The notes beneath the pieces were generated by a model. It had not been told where the DNA came from, made no database searches, and was given only the letters and a program-made list of their open reading frames with translations. A stretch of DNA of 64,000 bases from Desulfobacterales bacterium (GTDB lineage Bacteria; Desulfobacterota; Desulfobacteria; Desulfobacterales; JAEINQ01), in contig JAEINQ010000005.1 of NCBI GenBank assembly GCA_016342285.1, forward strand, positions 62,001 to 126,000, in the 5' to 3' direction. Position numbers and translations under genes: made by a program. Shown here piece after piece: positions 19,154 to 27,569 of this stretch (position 1 is the stretch's first letter; each line of letters opens with the position of its first letter).

Positions 19154-19204
19154 TTTACTCGCCTGTAAAATCAACCACTTAGAACGTACTCTACCAAAAC
19201 TCTA

Positions 19205-20293
19205 TCACTTATCGCTATTATGAGACACTTTTATGCGTCGTTTTGCCCTGGGCGCCGGCACTGGTCCCATGGAAAAATCGCTCACCGCTTCCGCCAAATA
19301 CGCATTGGACAGCTTCATGTATTTTTGCGTTGAGGCTGATGACCGGTGACGCAATAAGCCCTGCACCGCCTTGTCTGATTTGTCGCCCATGGCTAGATGG
19401 CTGGCAAATGTGTGACGAAGATCATGAAATCTGATTTCATCTCTTAAATCAGCCGACCTGATCGCGGCCTTGAATTTTTGAGAGATCCAGGTTTCGGTTT
19501 TCCATGGGAAGATCTTTTTAACCCCTCGGGCGATGCACCGGTCGACTACCACCCGCAGGAACTCACCGATCGGCGTGCGGTCCTCGCGGCGATTTTTCTG
19601 CTTCGAAACAATCCGAATAAAGCCCACAGGGTTATCAAGGTCTGCCATCATCAAACGTAAAATCTCTCCCGATCGTAGGCCGCCATAGGCAGAGAACATG
19701 CAAAAATCGTAAAACAGCGGATCATCGGCCAGCACGTCCAGCAGTCTAACGAATTCCGGTCGGGTCAAATATCTGATTTGTTCGGCTTCGGACAACGGCG
19801 ATGGGAACTCAAGGATGGGAGGGGTATAGCCCCATATAATCGCTTTTTTGATGGCGTGTTTCAGGTGTCGATAATTCTTGTTAACTGTCGGCTCTTTTAA
19901 TCCAGCCAGAGACAATCCCGTAATGTAATCGTCAAAGTGCTTGGCCCTGATGTGACCCATCGGAACATCTTTCCAGACCGCCTTGGCCTTGTTCAGCGCG
20001 TCTCGATACAGGCGCAATGTAGATTCGGGCTGTTGCCGACCCTCTTTATGACGCATAAACTCGTCGACGAAATCGTAAAGCCGGATCTGTGAGCCAGGCA
20101 CGATGGTTTTTATTTTCCCAAGCAGCAAGTCGCGCTTAAACGCAGCCAGTAGCCGGTTGGCCGTGGGCTGGTCCTTGACGCCACGTTTTGAATTGGGGGG
20201 TTTTAGTGCAGTGCGGTGGCGGGTGCCCTTGCCGTCATACCAGACAACATAAAATGTCTGCCATTTGGGGTCTTGCCATAGATGGGGTTCCAT
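19205..20293 (-). CDS. tyrosine-family site-specific integrase
   Basis: 362 residues. An N-terminal arm-binding region (WQTFYVVWYDGKGTRHRTAL) and a SAM-like core-binding domain (STLRLYRDALNKAKAVW) precede the catalytic domain. Visible catalytic residues are Arg in YGGLRSGEIL, His-x-x-Arg in FHDLRHTFASHL, His in LLRHRSSAST and the nucleophile Tyr in TQKYMKL. It ends about 50 bases from the broken tRNA-Leu, the usual place for an integrase that targets that tRNA. The excisionase-like gene lies directly upstream on the same strand. Confidence 0.92.
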   Translation of the reverse strand: MEPHLWQDPKWQTFYVVWYDGKGTRHRTALKPPNSKRGVKDQPTANRLLAAFKRDLLLGKIKTIVPGSQIRLYDFVDEFMRHKEGRQQPESTLRLYRDALNKAKAVWKDVPMGHIRAKHFDDYITGLSLAGLKEPTVNKNYRHLKHAIKKAIIWGYTPPILEFPSPLSEAEQIRYLTRPEFVRLLDVLADDPLFYDFCMFSAYGGLRSGEILRLMMADLDNPVGFIRIVSKQKNRREDRTPIGEFLRVVVDRCIARGVKKIFPWKTETWISQKFKAAIRSADLRDEIRFHDLRHTFASHLAMGDKSDKAVQGLLRHRSSASTQKYMKLSNAYLAEAVSDFSMGPVPAPRAKRRIKVSHNSDK

Positions 20294-20324
20294 TGGTCAG
20301 CGCTACCCTATATTGCGGCAAATG

Positions 20325-20576
20325 TCAAGGTTGGCCGAGCCAGTTGTTAAAGCCCGTTGCGTCAATCAGCCATTGGCCGGTTTTTTTGGTAGCGTAGAAA
20401 TGCCCGGCATTGATCCACCTATAAATGGTATCGCGCTTTGACACATGGGCGATGGCCATTACTTCTTCGACGGTGAGCCAGTCATTATATGGAACGTCTG
20501 TGCGGATGGTTGTTACAAGCCGTTCCCCGAGCTGCAACGCTATGTAGTCGAGGTTTGCCTGTGTGATATGCTGCAT
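20325..20576 (-). CDS. xis: excisionase-like helix-turn-helix protein
   Basis: 83 residues with an AlpA/MerR-type HTH: WLTVEEVMAIAHVSKRDTIY followed by RWINAGHFYATKKTGQWLID. Such short winged-helix proteins beside an integrase usually bend DNA to direct excision. Start ATG follows AAGAAAGA. It sits 31 bases upstream of the integrase on the same strand, so the two may be co-transcribed. The symbol is by context; AlpA-like activator is the alternative. Confidence 0.7.
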   Translation of the reverse strand: MQHITQANLDYIALQLGERLVTTIRTDVPYNDWLTVEEVMAIAHVSKRDTIYRWINAGHFYATKKTGQWLIDATGFNNWLGQP

Positions 20577-20598
20577 GGAAGATCTTTCTTAATGAGAT

Positions 20599-20640
20599 AA
20601 AAAACCCCGGGCAGGGTGCCTAAGTGCCCCGGGGTTTTTT
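20599..20640. terminator. bidirectional rho-independent terminator
   Basis: ACCCCGGGCA pairs with TGCCCCGGGGT, with an A-run on one side and TTTTTT on the other, so it can stop transcription from both directions. It separates the regulator operon (20.7-22.0 kb, minus strand) from xis-int. Confidence 0.85.
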
Positions 20641-20710
20641 ACAGGAGGCGACAATCTTTATGTAGCAGGGTTGGTGCCGCGGGTCAAGCAAAATATCACA
20701 GAAAGCGAGA

Positions 20711-20860
20711 TTAGCTTAACAGGAGGGCTTTGATCGCTTCAAACTCGGGTGGGCGTTTGTCGGGCGGCAGGTCAACCAAGCGCTTAAATTGCTAGTACAA
20801 AAGGGCATCGGCATCGGTACTGTCTGTCTGTTCATCGGGAATCGCGGGCATGGTCGGCAT
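20711..20860 (-). pseudogene. short phage protein with in-frame amber codon
   Basis: An ATG at 20860 (GGGAG upstream) opens a frame that reads MPTMPAIPDEQTDSTD and so on for 22 codons, meets TAG at 20794-20792, and then continues as QFKRLVDLPPDKRPPEFEA to a TAA at 20711. The sequence after the stop looks protein-like, and a TGG (Trp) at that codon would give one 49-residue protein. It could be a true 22-residue peptide, a nonsense mutation or, less likely, a recoded codon. Confidence 0.4.
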
Positions 20861-20935
20861 CAGCGGTAAAATCTCCCTATGAGTAAGTGTGTTCCACCTT
20901 GTACGTTATTTCACGGGGCGATGCAACGTCATTTT

Positions 20936-21574
20936 TTAGGTACTCAATATGTGGCGTTCTACGATTGCGGCGTGGCCTTCAAGGCGCAGTTTTTTGCGGA
21001 TATTACGCCGGTGGGTGTAGACCGTGCTCACACTGATTCCGAGCTTGTCGGCAATCTTTTCGGTGGTATGATTCTCCGCAATCAAGCGGATGATTTCTCG
21101 CTCCTGGGGCGTCATGACTTCGCGTTTTTTCTTGTGCTCAAGCAGCTCTAACGTGCAGTCCAGAACTGCTTTACGGAGCAATTCGACTTCTTCTTTAAGG
21201 GCAGCAAATTCAGTCATGTCAACGATGACAGTGTGGCCATATTGCTCATTGGTCACAGTGTCGCGCAGCACAAAAGCAGAGATCCTTACGGCACGAACGT
21301 CTCCATTTAAATGGATGATAGTCGTGTCGTAAGGATCCGTGTATCCTCGGTCAATGAGCTGGGGGTAGTACTCCCGTCGCCACCAGTTAAAAACTTCTAC
21401 TGGAATCAGCTCGTATATATTCCGCCCGATCAGCTTTTTACTCGAAAGGCCAACCAAGGCAGCCGTTGCATGGCTTGCCTCAATGATCTTTAAACTATCC
21501 AGGTTCCACACAATCAGCGGAACGTGGCTATATTTTTCAAGCCTTGCAACGTCTTCTGGATGGTAGTGCCTCAC
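20936..21574 (-). CDS. PAS-LuxR type transcriptional regulator
   Basis: 212 residues. A PAS sensor domain (VPLIVWNLDSLKIIEASHAT to about residue 120), a short linker helix and a C-terminal LuxR/NarL HTH (LTPQ-type start MTPQEREIIRLIAENHTTEK, recognition helix SVSTVYTHRRNIRKKL). It starts with GTG overlapping the stop of the upstream CI-like gene (GTGA), so the two are translationally coupled. A sensor input at the lysogeny switch is the likely role. The ligand is unknown. Confidence 0.8.
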   Translation of the reverse strand: MRHYHPEDVARLEKYSHVPLIVWNLDSLKIIEASHATAALVGLSSKKLIGRNIYELIPVEVFNWWRREYYPQLIDRGYTDPYDTTIIHLNGDVRAVRISAFVLRDTVTNEQYGHTVIVDMTEFAALKEEVELLRKAVLDCTLELLEHKKKREVMTPQEREIIRLIAENHTTEKIADKLGISVSTVYTHRRNIRKKLRLEGHAAIVERHILST

Positions 21575-21960
21575 GGTACTGCTTCGTCTTTTGTGGGATC
21601 AGGCACGGCTCTGAGCGGCCCAAACCCTTCATCGTCAGAAATCTCCAGGAGGGCCTTTATTGAGTGATAGTACGCAGACCGCTCTTTCACTGGAACGGCC
21701 AGCATCTGCCTGAATCGGATAAGCATGGTAAGCTCTTCGGGGCGGTACTCCTGGGTGCTGAATAGCTCCGCCTCATCTACATTGAAGATCTTTGCCGCAA
21801 GACAGATTTTGTCGTGATCCATCCCCCGCTGGCCCGTTTCAATCTGTGAAATCGTGCCGGTACTCTCGTAACCAAGCAACTTGGCTAATTTTACCTGGGA
21901 AAAGCCATGAATGGTACGAAGGGACTTGATCTTCCTGCCGAGTACAACCTGGAACTTCAT
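21571..21960 (-). CDS. Cro/CI-type (XRE) repressor candidate
   Basis: 129 residues from ATG 21960, chosen because AAGGAGCG lies 6 bases before it; the frame stays open upstream but without a better start. The N-terminal HTH_XRE domain is clear: LGRKIKSLRTIHGFSQVKLA, then LLGYESTGTISQIETGQRG. The C-terminal part has no LexA-like Ser-Lys protease, so it would not be inactivated by RecA-driven self-cleavage. It faces the divergent control region with operator-like palindromes and is the best candidate to bind the 17-bp motif found in front of several operons. Confidence 0.8.
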   Translation of the reverse strand: MKFQVVLGRKIKSLRTIHGFSQVKLAKLLGYESTGTISQIETGQRGMDHDKICLAAKIFNVDEAELFSTQEYRPEELTMLIRFRQMLAVPVKERSAYYHSIKALLEISDDEGFGPLRAVPDPTKDEAVP

Positions 21961-22221
21961 TTTGTCGCTCCTTTCACGCCGCATTTGGGCGCGCAAGAAA
22001 AAATTATACGCTTGACAAACAATCTTACGCTTAGTAAGAGTTCCCCAGTTCTCACTAAAAGCTGCATACCGATCGCCACCACGGTCTTCGGTTATGTCAA
22101 GAGCCATAGACTATTCGCTACTATAGACATAAAACACTTGTCAAGAACTATTCTTGCTATTTGTAAATTTAATTCATTTTGTTCTTTGCTCAACTATAAA
22201 CTTTAACAAGAAAGGCAACTC
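21961..22221. promoter_or_regulatory. divergent lysogeny-type control region with operators
   Basis: Minus-strand promoter: TATAAT at about 22007-22002, upstream of the CI-like gene. Plus-strand promoter: TTGACA at 22012-22017. The palindrome TCTTAC-GCTTA-GTAAGA (22023-22039) and a half-site TCTCAC (22050-22055) lie on top of these. Further right, CAAGAA-CTA-TTCTTG (22142-22156) is a second perfect palindrome of different sequence, followed by a T-rich leader motif near 22176. This is the layout of a repressor-controlled early switch. Confidence 0.7.
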
Positions 22222-23670
22222 TTGGCCTATCCGAAATCAAAAACATTGCCGTGGCTCCACCAGGAGCAGGCATGGGATTTTATTGAGCCATTGCCCAGCG
22301 CCTACCTGGCAATGGACATGGGTACAGGCAAAACCAAGACGGCCATCGATTCCTGTGTCGGGCACGACGATCAAATTGTTTTTATCATCTGTCCCCATAA
22401 GGTAATCTCGGTCTGGCCCCGTCAGTTCGACTTGCATTGTGCCAAAACATATAAGGTCTTGGCTCTGGACTCCGGCACCGTTGCAAAAAAAGCCGACATT
22501 ATCAATAATGAGGTAGACGCAGCCGTTCGGTTCGGCCGGCGACTGGCCATTGTTACAAACTACGAATCGTTTTGGCGGTCACCGCTCGGGCCTACCTATA
22601 ATAAGAAGAACCGAATCATCAAAAAGGGTCTGCTGTTAACCCTGCCCATCGATAAGTTCATTCCAGACGAAGCACATCGGCTCAAATCTCCGAGTGGCCG
22701 CGCATCCTGGGGCGCTATGAGAGTGGCCGCCCATGCAAAGCGCCGACTGTTTTTGTCCGGCACGCCAATGCCGTCAAGCCCCAAAGACATCTACGCCCAA
22801 TTCAGGGCGCTTGATTCGAGCATTTTCGGCACGTCATTGATGGTGTTTATGAGTCGCTACGCCGTCATGGGTGGCTATGAGGGCCGGCAGGTCCTGCGGT
22901 GGATCAACCAGGAAGAATTAAACCAGAAATTTTACTCAATTGCTTTCCGGGTCAAGACCGATGACGTGCTGAATCTGCCTGCTGTGAACCACGACGATAT
23001 CATTTGTGAGCTGGCTCCAGCTACGATGAAAATTTACCGTGAACTGGAAAACGAGTTCATCGCCCAGGTCGGCACCGGCGAGGTCACGGTCGGTAACGCC
23101 TTGACCAAGCTACTGCGACTGTCTCAGTTCGCCGGTGGATTTGCCACTCTCGACAATTCGAATGGTAAAACTGAAAAACTCGATCCGATCAAGGTGGAAA
23201 CCATGATCGAAAAGATCGACGATCTTGGGCCAGTAGAACCGGTTGTGATCTTCTATCGGTTCAAGCCGGAAGTGGCAGAGATCCGCGTGCAGCTTGAAAA
23301 GATCGGCCGCACCGTTGGTGAAATCTCCGGCAGCTACAATGACGAACCGGCCTGGATCGATAAAAGGATCAACACAGTCTGTGTCCAGATCAAAACAGGC
23401 GGTGAAGGCCTTGATTCGCTCACCAGGGCTCGCTACGGTTTCTTTTATTCAAAAGGCATGCTCTCGGTCGGCCAGCTCGATCAGGCCGTCAGAAGGCTAT
23501 CCAGGCCCGGTCAGACCAGAAAGACATTTTTCTATCATGTGCTCGCAAAAGGCACGGTGGACATGAAGGTTGAACGCGGTCTTAAGACAGGCCGTAACAT
23601 CATCGAGGCCGTCATGGAAGACATGACCGGCGTGGATCCGTTTGGGGTTATCCCCAGAAAGGCAGCATAG
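22222..23670 (+). CDS. SNF2-family DEAD/H helicase (phage type)
   Basis: 482 residues. Walker A MGTGKTKTA (about 33), DEAH-box region IPDEAHRLKS (about 147), motif III LSGTPMPSS (about 175), and motif VI QAVRRLSRPGQ (about 425). Compact helicases like this are common in phage early regions and act in replication or recombination. Start is TTG 22222 behind AAGAAAGG; it is the first gene of the rightward operon. The next gene starts 2 bases after its stop. Confidence 0.88.
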   Translation: MAYPKSKTLPWLHQEQAWDFIEPLPSAYLAMDMGTGKTKTAIDSCVGHDDQIVFIICPHKVISVWPRQFDLHCAKTYKVLALDSGTVAKKADIINNEVDAAVRFGRRLAIVTNYESFWRSPLGPTYNKKNRIIKKGLLLTLPIDKFIPDEAHRLKSPSGRASWGAMRVAAHAKRRLFLSGTPMPSSPKDIYAQFRALDSSIFGTSLMVFMSRYAVMGGYEGRQVLRWINQEELNQKFYSIAFRVKTDDVLNLPAVNHDDIICELAPATMKIYRELENEFIAQVGTGEVTVGNALTKLLRLSQFAGGFATLDNSNGKTEKLDPIKVETMIEKIDDLGPVEPVVIFYRFKPEVAEIRVQLEKIGRTVGEISGSYNDEPAWIDKRINTVCVQIKTGGEGLDSLTRARYGFFYSKGMLSVGQLDQAVRRLSRPGQTRKTFFYHVLAKGTVDMKVERGLKTGRNIIEAVMEDMTGVDPFGVIPRKAA

Positions 23671-23671
23671 C

Positions 23672-23938
23672 ATGAATCCCGTTTCAGAAGCCTTTACCCG
23701 GTATCGTGAAAAACGCAGGAAAGAAAACGAAGATCGCGAGCGACGCATCAAGTCCGGTCGCCGCATCGCCATCGACCCCAAGCGGCGCGTGAAAACCCCC
23801 GGCCTGGTCAAGCCGGTCAATCCGGCAGTCGGCAAGCGCCATGCCGGTGAGCCCCTGGTCAGCCTTGAAGCCCGCCGCAAGCTGGCAAACGCCAGACGCC
23901 GCAAGGCCGATCGTGGGAGAGGCCGGTGCCCAAAATGA
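23672..23938 (+). CDS. small highly basic protein
   Basis: 88 residues, about one third Arg/Lys (for example YREKRRKENEDRERRIKSGR). ATG 23672 lies 2 bases after the helicase stop, so translation is probably coupled. The charge suggests nucleic-acid binding; no domain is recognised. Confidence 0.6.
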   Translation: MNPVSEAFTRYREKRRKENEDRERRIKSGRRIAIDPKRRVKTPGLVKPVNPAVGKRHAGEPLVSLEARRKLANARRRKADRGRGRCPK

Positions 23939-24138
23939 AATACTCGCCTATTATCAGCATCAAGGGGCCGTTTGAGGCCACTCCACTGGAATATTTTTCA
24001 GGAGATGCCATAACAACCGCCAAGGTGGCAATCGACGCCATCGGCAACGCCCATCTTCGACTGCAAGAAAATGGCAAAACGATCCACATCACCATGTCGC
24101 AGCCATATATCATCACATGGAAAGGGGCGCCTGAATGA
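23935..24138 (+). CDS. hypothetical phage protein
   Basis: 67 residues beginning MKYSPIISIKGPFEA. ATG 23935 is preferred over GTG 23926 because GGGAGAGG ends 10 bases before it. It overlaps the upstream gene by 4 bases. Mixed beta-like sequence (HLRLQENGKTIHITMSQPYI); no family recognised. Confidence 0.55.
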   Translation: MKYSPIISIKGPFEATPLEYFSGDAITTAKVAIDAIGNAHLRLQENGKTIHITMSQPYIITWKGAPE

Positions 24139-24314
24139 GATGGATAGCCTGGGCCATTTTTAAACGCGCAGGCTGGCTGGGCCTGGCCCTGTTTCTTGTC
24201 ATAGCGCTTTATGGCCAGTATCGAGACCCGATAGCCGACGCCTGGATTACGTCTCGATACACCGGGGCCTGTATCGGGCTGGCTATTGCTGTTTTGATGT
24301 TTAACCGTAAATAG
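24135..24314 (+). CDS. small two-helix membrane protein
   Basis: 59 residues: MRWIAWAIF then two hydrophobic segments (GWLGLALFLVIALYG and ACIGLAIAVLMF) separated by a charged loop. Its ATG overlaps the upstream stop (ATGA). A tiny early-region membrane protein; function unknown. Confidence 0.6.
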   Translation: MRWIAWAIFKRAGWLGLALFLVIALYGQYRDPIADAWITSRYTGACIGLAIAVLMFNRK

Positions 24315-24335
24315 CGAAAATAAAAGAGGAAAAAC

Positions 24336-24641
24336 ATGACCAACCATTACGCAGCGGCAATCGACGTGCTTACTTCAAATCACAGCCAGGCCCGTCTAAT
24401 GGCGATACTCACCAATATCGCCAAGGCGCACCCCAAGATGGTGGTTGATGCGGCCAGGCCGTATCTGGTCAAGCCCGCAAAGTGGATCCAGTGGAAAAAG
24501 CCGATCGCCTATCTAATCAATGAGGGCCGATTTATTGCCGCGATCAAAGAGCTTCGCATACTCACCGGTGTCGGGCTTAAAGAGGCCAAAGGCATCTGTG
24601 ATGAATTCAGGGACAGCGGCGAATACAGGCGCTATCTATGA
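24336..24641 (+). CDS. protein with ribosomal L7/L12 C-terminal-like domain
   Basis: 101 residues. The last 35 residues, IAAIKELRILTGVGLKEAKG and on, match the helix-turn pattern of the L7/L12 C-terminal fold, which occurs as a stand-alone domain in many phage proteins. The N-terminal half is helical. RBS AGAGGAAAA before ATG. Role unknown; it is not a ribosomal gene in this setting. Confidence 0.6.
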   Translation: MTNHYAAAIDVLTSNHSQARLMAILTNIAKAHPKMVVDAARPYLVKPAKWIQWKKPIAYLINEGRFIAAIKELRILTGVGLKEAKGICDEFRDSGEYRRYL

Positions 24642-25405
24642 GCCACAAAATCATCAGGGCCAAGCATCCGTCAGGGCTGACCATCGCCTTTGACCCCGGG
24701 CCCCATCGCTATGTGGTGGAAGAAACCGGTCAAGTTATGACCAGTGTGACCACGTTCATCGAACAGTTCTTCCCGAAGTTTGATGCACCGGCCATAGCCC
24801 TGAAATGCTCCCGGGGCAAAAAACCGAAGTACGCTGGCCGGGATCCGGTTGAGATTATGGCCGAGTGGGAGGCAAACGCCGAACGCGCCAGAGACGAGGG
24901 CACGGTTACCCATCTATATGCCGAGTGCCTGTTGACCAACCAGACGCCCCCGGAGCCAATCTCCGAGCGCACCGTTCGGCTGTTCCAGTGTGTCGATCAA
25001 TCGGTTCGGCTCCTGCTCAAGCACTACGAGTTTGTGGCATCAGAAGCGATTATCTTTTCGCCTAAAATGGCCAAGTCAGGCACCATCGACCTGGTCATGC
25101 GGCATAAAGAAACAGGCGTCTATCTGATTCTGGACTGGAAACAAAACGCCGAAATCGCCCGGTTCAACCAATGGCAAAAGTGCCTGCCACCCATCGGCCA
25201 TCTCGATGACTGTGATCTCAATCACTACTCGTTACAGCTCAGTATGTATAAAAAGATGGTGCTCACAGAGGGCTACTGGCCCGAAGCCAAGGGCTGGAAA
25301 ATGGGCCTGATTCATCTGAAAGAATTTGGCACTGCGGAAAACATTCCAATCGAAGATTGTGAAAGAGAAATCGACATGATGCTCGATTACGAAAAGGCAG
25401 CATGA
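24638..25405 (+). CDS. PD-(D/E)XK exonuclease
   Basis: 255 residues. The nuclease core is visible as SGTIDLVMRH (Asp about 148) followed by LILDWKQN (D-x-K about 163), with an upstream Glu-containing helix and a later Gln/Tyr motif LQLSMYKKM typical of RecB-like nucleases. Phage homologues act as recombination exonucleases beside helicases. Overlaps the previous gene by 4 bases (ATGA). No RecT or Beta-type annealing protein is recognised next to it. Confidence 0.75.
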   Translation: MSHKIIRAKHPSGLTIAFDPGPHRYVVEETGQVMTSVTTFIEQFFPKFDAPAIALKCSRGKKPKYAGRDPVEIMAEWEANAERARDEGTVTHLYAECLLTNQTPPEPISERTVRLFQCVDQSVRLLLKHYEFVASEAIIFSPKMAKSGTIDLVMRHKETGVYLILDWKQNAEIARFNQWQKCLPPIGHLDDCDLNHYSLQLSMYKKMVLTEGYWPEAKGWKMGLIHLKEFGTAENIPIEDCEREIDMMLDYEKAA

Positions 25406-25554
25406 AACTCACCATCGAATTGGTGCCGTGTCTAAGCGGTTTTATGAGCAGCCGGAATTGGCCGAAAAGAATTATCACTGACTCCAGTTTATTCGTGAAG
25501 CTGGTTACGATCTTTGGTCCAAATAACATCCTGAAAAACGCACCAAACATCTAA
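25402..25554 (+). pseudogene. degenerate phage gene remnant
   Basis: ATG 25402 overlaps the nuclease stop and gives a 50-residue frame starting MKLTIELVP, but after about ten codons the sequence stops looking like a protein in that frame. In another frame, from GTG 25428, it reads VSKRFYEQPELAEKNYH, a TGA at 25479, then LQFIREAGYDLWSK and stop. TGG in place of TGA would join these. The mixture suggests fused or decayed gene ends. Confidence 0.4.
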
Positions 25555-25600
25555 AAATATTCTTTTTGTCCTCAATTATCTTTTAATTCTGGAGGTAATA

Positions 25601-25789
25601 ATGCCCCATTATCTTGATGAAATTTGCGCCAAATGTGGCTGCAGGTTTGGCTCTCACCATGCCGGCACCCAGCCGTGGCCAAGAGACTATTGCCCGGGGC
25701 ATGAAGGCGAAATGGACTGGAATCAAGGCCCCGGAACGGTCTTTAAGCCGTCCGGCACGTACAAGAAACGGGAGAGCAATCATGTTTGA
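25601..25789 (+). CDS. small Cys/His-rich protein
   Basis: 62 residues starting MPHYLDEICAKCGC, with a CxxC knuckle plus HH and a later CPGH, so probably a zinc-binding fold. CTGGAGG sits 6 bases before ATG. First gene after a short gap with the T-rich leader motif (about 25559). Confidence 0.65.
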   Translation: MPHYLDEICAKCGCRFGSHHAGTQPWPRDYCPGHEGEMDWNQGPGTVFKPSGTYKKRESNHV

Positions 25790-26156
25790 GGTCAAGAAAA
25801 AAGATCTAATGGCTGCCGCCAAATCGGTCATCCACAGGATCCTGGTCAGGCGTCAAAAAATCTGGCTTGCGGCCGTTCGAGAAGAGGCCGGCAAGCCCAA
25901 GCATGTCTGGCGCGGCTACTGGTTCGTCCGGCAGCCGCGCACCATCTATGACGCCATGGTCGCAGCCAAGGCCAATAATTATCACTGCAAGGGCCGGATT
26001 CTACCAACCTGGCAAGTCATGTGTGACAACCATCTCAACGAACTCCGCGAGCTGGTCCGCGCCTGCCTGGCTACGAACCAGACCGTCATATCGGTATCTG
26101 CCAGGCACGCTGCAATGGTCGCTGTTTATTTAGACGCCAAAAGAGAGGGGAAGTAA
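25782..26156 (+). CDS. hypothetical phage protein
   Basis: 124 residues from ATG 25782 (MFEVKKKDLMAAAKSVIHRI), chosen because GGGAGAG precedes it; the frame is open further upstream but overlaps the Cys/His-rich gene. Basic and helical. Contains RRQKIWLAAVREEAG and a late CLATNQTVISVSARHAAMVA segment. Not recognised. Confidence 0.6.
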   Translation: MFEVKKKDLMAAAKSVIHRILVRRQKIWLAAVREEAGKPKHVWRGYWFVRQPRTIYDAMVAAKANNYHCKGRILPTWQVMCDNHLNELRELVRACLATNQTVISVSARHAAMVAVYLDAKREGK

Positions 26157-26554
26157 TGCTCAACACCGACATGATCAAAGACTTCATCGAAAAGTTCGAG
26201 GCCAAAAGAGAGCACGATCTGGCGTCTAAAAAGCTGGGAATGGCCATCGAAAAACTGGAAGAAGCGATTCTGGAAAACCTGGCCACCGAAGGCATTGCCA
26301 GCATCAAGGTCAACGGCCGCACCGTGTTTGTAAAGACCCGGCACTTTGCCAAGATTCTGGTCGAAGATCGGTCGGTTGCGGCCCAGGCCATTAAAGATGC
26401 GGGCCTGCCGTTTGTGGCTGAAAATTTCAATGCTAACACTCTGTCGGCCTATATCAGAGAATGCGCCGAAGAGGGCAAGCCGCTGCCGGCCGAATTTGAA
26501 GGCATCATCAAGGCAGACTCGAAACAGTCACTGGGCGCGACCAAGGCCAACTAA
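26156..26554 (+). CDS. conserved phage protein
   Basis: 132 residues; begins in a TAATG overlap with the previous gene. Long N-terminal helix (IEKFEAKREHDLASKKLGMA), a short beta part (ASIKVNGRTVFVKTR) and a C-terminal pattern with ENFNANTLSAYIREC and EEGKPLPAEFEG. I have seen this pattern in phage and prophage proteins of unknown function, but cannot name a family. Confidence 0.6.
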   Translation: MLNTDMIKDFIEKFEAKREHDLASKKLGMAIEKLEEAILENLATEGIASIKVNGRTVFVKTRHFAKILVEDRSVAAQAIKDAGLPFVAENFNANTLSAYIRECAEEGKPLPAEFEGIIKADSKQSLGATKAN

Positions 26555-26571
26555 ATCAACTGGAGGAATAA

Positions 26572-27165
26572 ATGGAATTCGAGAAATTTCCTAAAATGGG
26601 ACGGCTGGCCAGAGAGTGCGTTATCAGCGAGAAGATCGACGGCACCAATGCCCAGATTTTCATTCCAGAAGATGGCGGTTTTTTTACCGGGTCCCGGACC
26701 CGATGGATCACTCCGCAAGACGACAACGCCGGTTTTTCCAGGTGGGCACATGAGCACAAGGACGAGCTGCTGAAACTCGGCCCCGGGCGTCACTTTGGCG
26801 AATGGTGGGGGCAGGGTATTCAGCGTAAATATGGCCTCAAGGAAAAACGATTCAGCCTTTTCAATACCATTCGGTGGTGCCGTCACGATGCGCAGCCGCA
26901 GCGGATTGTTACCGCTGATCCGCGCATCGAAAAGTACCAAGAGCGGATCCCGGCCTGCTGTTATCTGGTCCCGGTTCTTTATCGTGGCGCTTTTTCAGTT
27001 CAAGTCTGTTACGAAACTATCAATAGGCTGGCCGAAATGGGGAGTTTTGCAGCGCCGGGTTTCACCAATCCCGAGGGCATTGTGTGTTTTCATACGGCAG
27101 CCCAGGTCGGTTTCAAAATGACCATTAAAAATGATGACATTCCAAAGGGGAGATTGGCCGCATGA
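26572..27165 (+). CDS. RNA ligase (nucleotidyltransferase family)
   Basis: 197 residues with the nucleotidyltransferase motifs of Rnl2-type RNA ligases: motif I EKIDGTNAQI (adenylation Lys about 21), motif III-like FGEWWGQGIQRKYGLKEKRF, motif IV NPEGIVCF, and a motif V region FKMTIKND. Such enzymes seal nicked RNA with ATP through a lysyl-AMP. Phages use them to repair tRNAs cut by host anticodon nucleases. RBS TGGAGG. Together with RtcB 3.7 kb downstream it forms an RNA-repair set. Confidence 0.75.
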   Translation: MEFEKFPKMGRLARECVISEKIDGTNAQIFIPEDGGFFTGSRTRWITPQDDNAGFSRWAHEHKDELLKLGPGRHFGEWWGQGIQRKYGLKEKRFSLFNTIRWCRHDAQPQRIVTADPRIEKYQERIPACCYLVPVLYRGAFSVQVCYETINRLAEMGSFAAPGFTNPEGIVCFHTAAQVGFKMTIKNDDIPKGRLAA

Positions 27166-27569
27166 CACCGGAACAGGCAGTTTTGTTGATGAATATCTAC
27201 ATGGGCTCGTTTTCAAGGTTTCAAGATATCTTTGACGATGACATCGCTTTTCTTGCCGGTGACGGTTTGATTGACGAGAATGACGAAACGACCGATCTTG
27301 GCAATCGAACTGTTCAGGCCATGATTGATGTTGCCATCCCCACCCCAAGGCCATTCTACTTTACGTTTGGGTCCGGCCACGAGCCGGTCCATGGCGCGGG
27401 GATCAGGCATTATTGTCTGATCATGGCCGAAAACGAAAACTCTGCCAGACTTGAAATAAACGACTGGACGGGCGGCAAGTGGGCTTTTTGTTATCACTGT
27501 GAAGACGTTATAATCAGACACGATTTATCCCGAGTCAAATGGAACGGAGAAAGGTTTGTAGCGGCATGA
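27162..27569 (+). CDS. hypothetical phage protein
   Basis: 135 residues, overlapping the RNA ligase stop by 4 bases. Acidic N-terminal half (QDIFDDDIAFLAGDGLIDEN) and a C-terminal region rich in Trp, His and Cys (WAFCYHCEDVII). Not recognised. Coupling to the ligase gene may mean a shared role. Confidence 0.6.
   Translation: MTPEQAVLLMNIYMGSFSRFQDIFDDDIAFLAGDGLIDENDETTDLGNRTVQAMIDVAIPTPRPFYFTFGSGHEPVHGAGIRHYCLIMAENENSARLEINDWTGGKWAFCYHCEDVIIRHDLSRVKWNGERFVAA

Noticed and set aside
20711..20860. Pyrrolysine insertion at the in-frame TAG
   Set aside because: Some Desulfobacterales encode pyrrolysine, but nothing in the window supports it; a G-to-A change of TGG is simpler.
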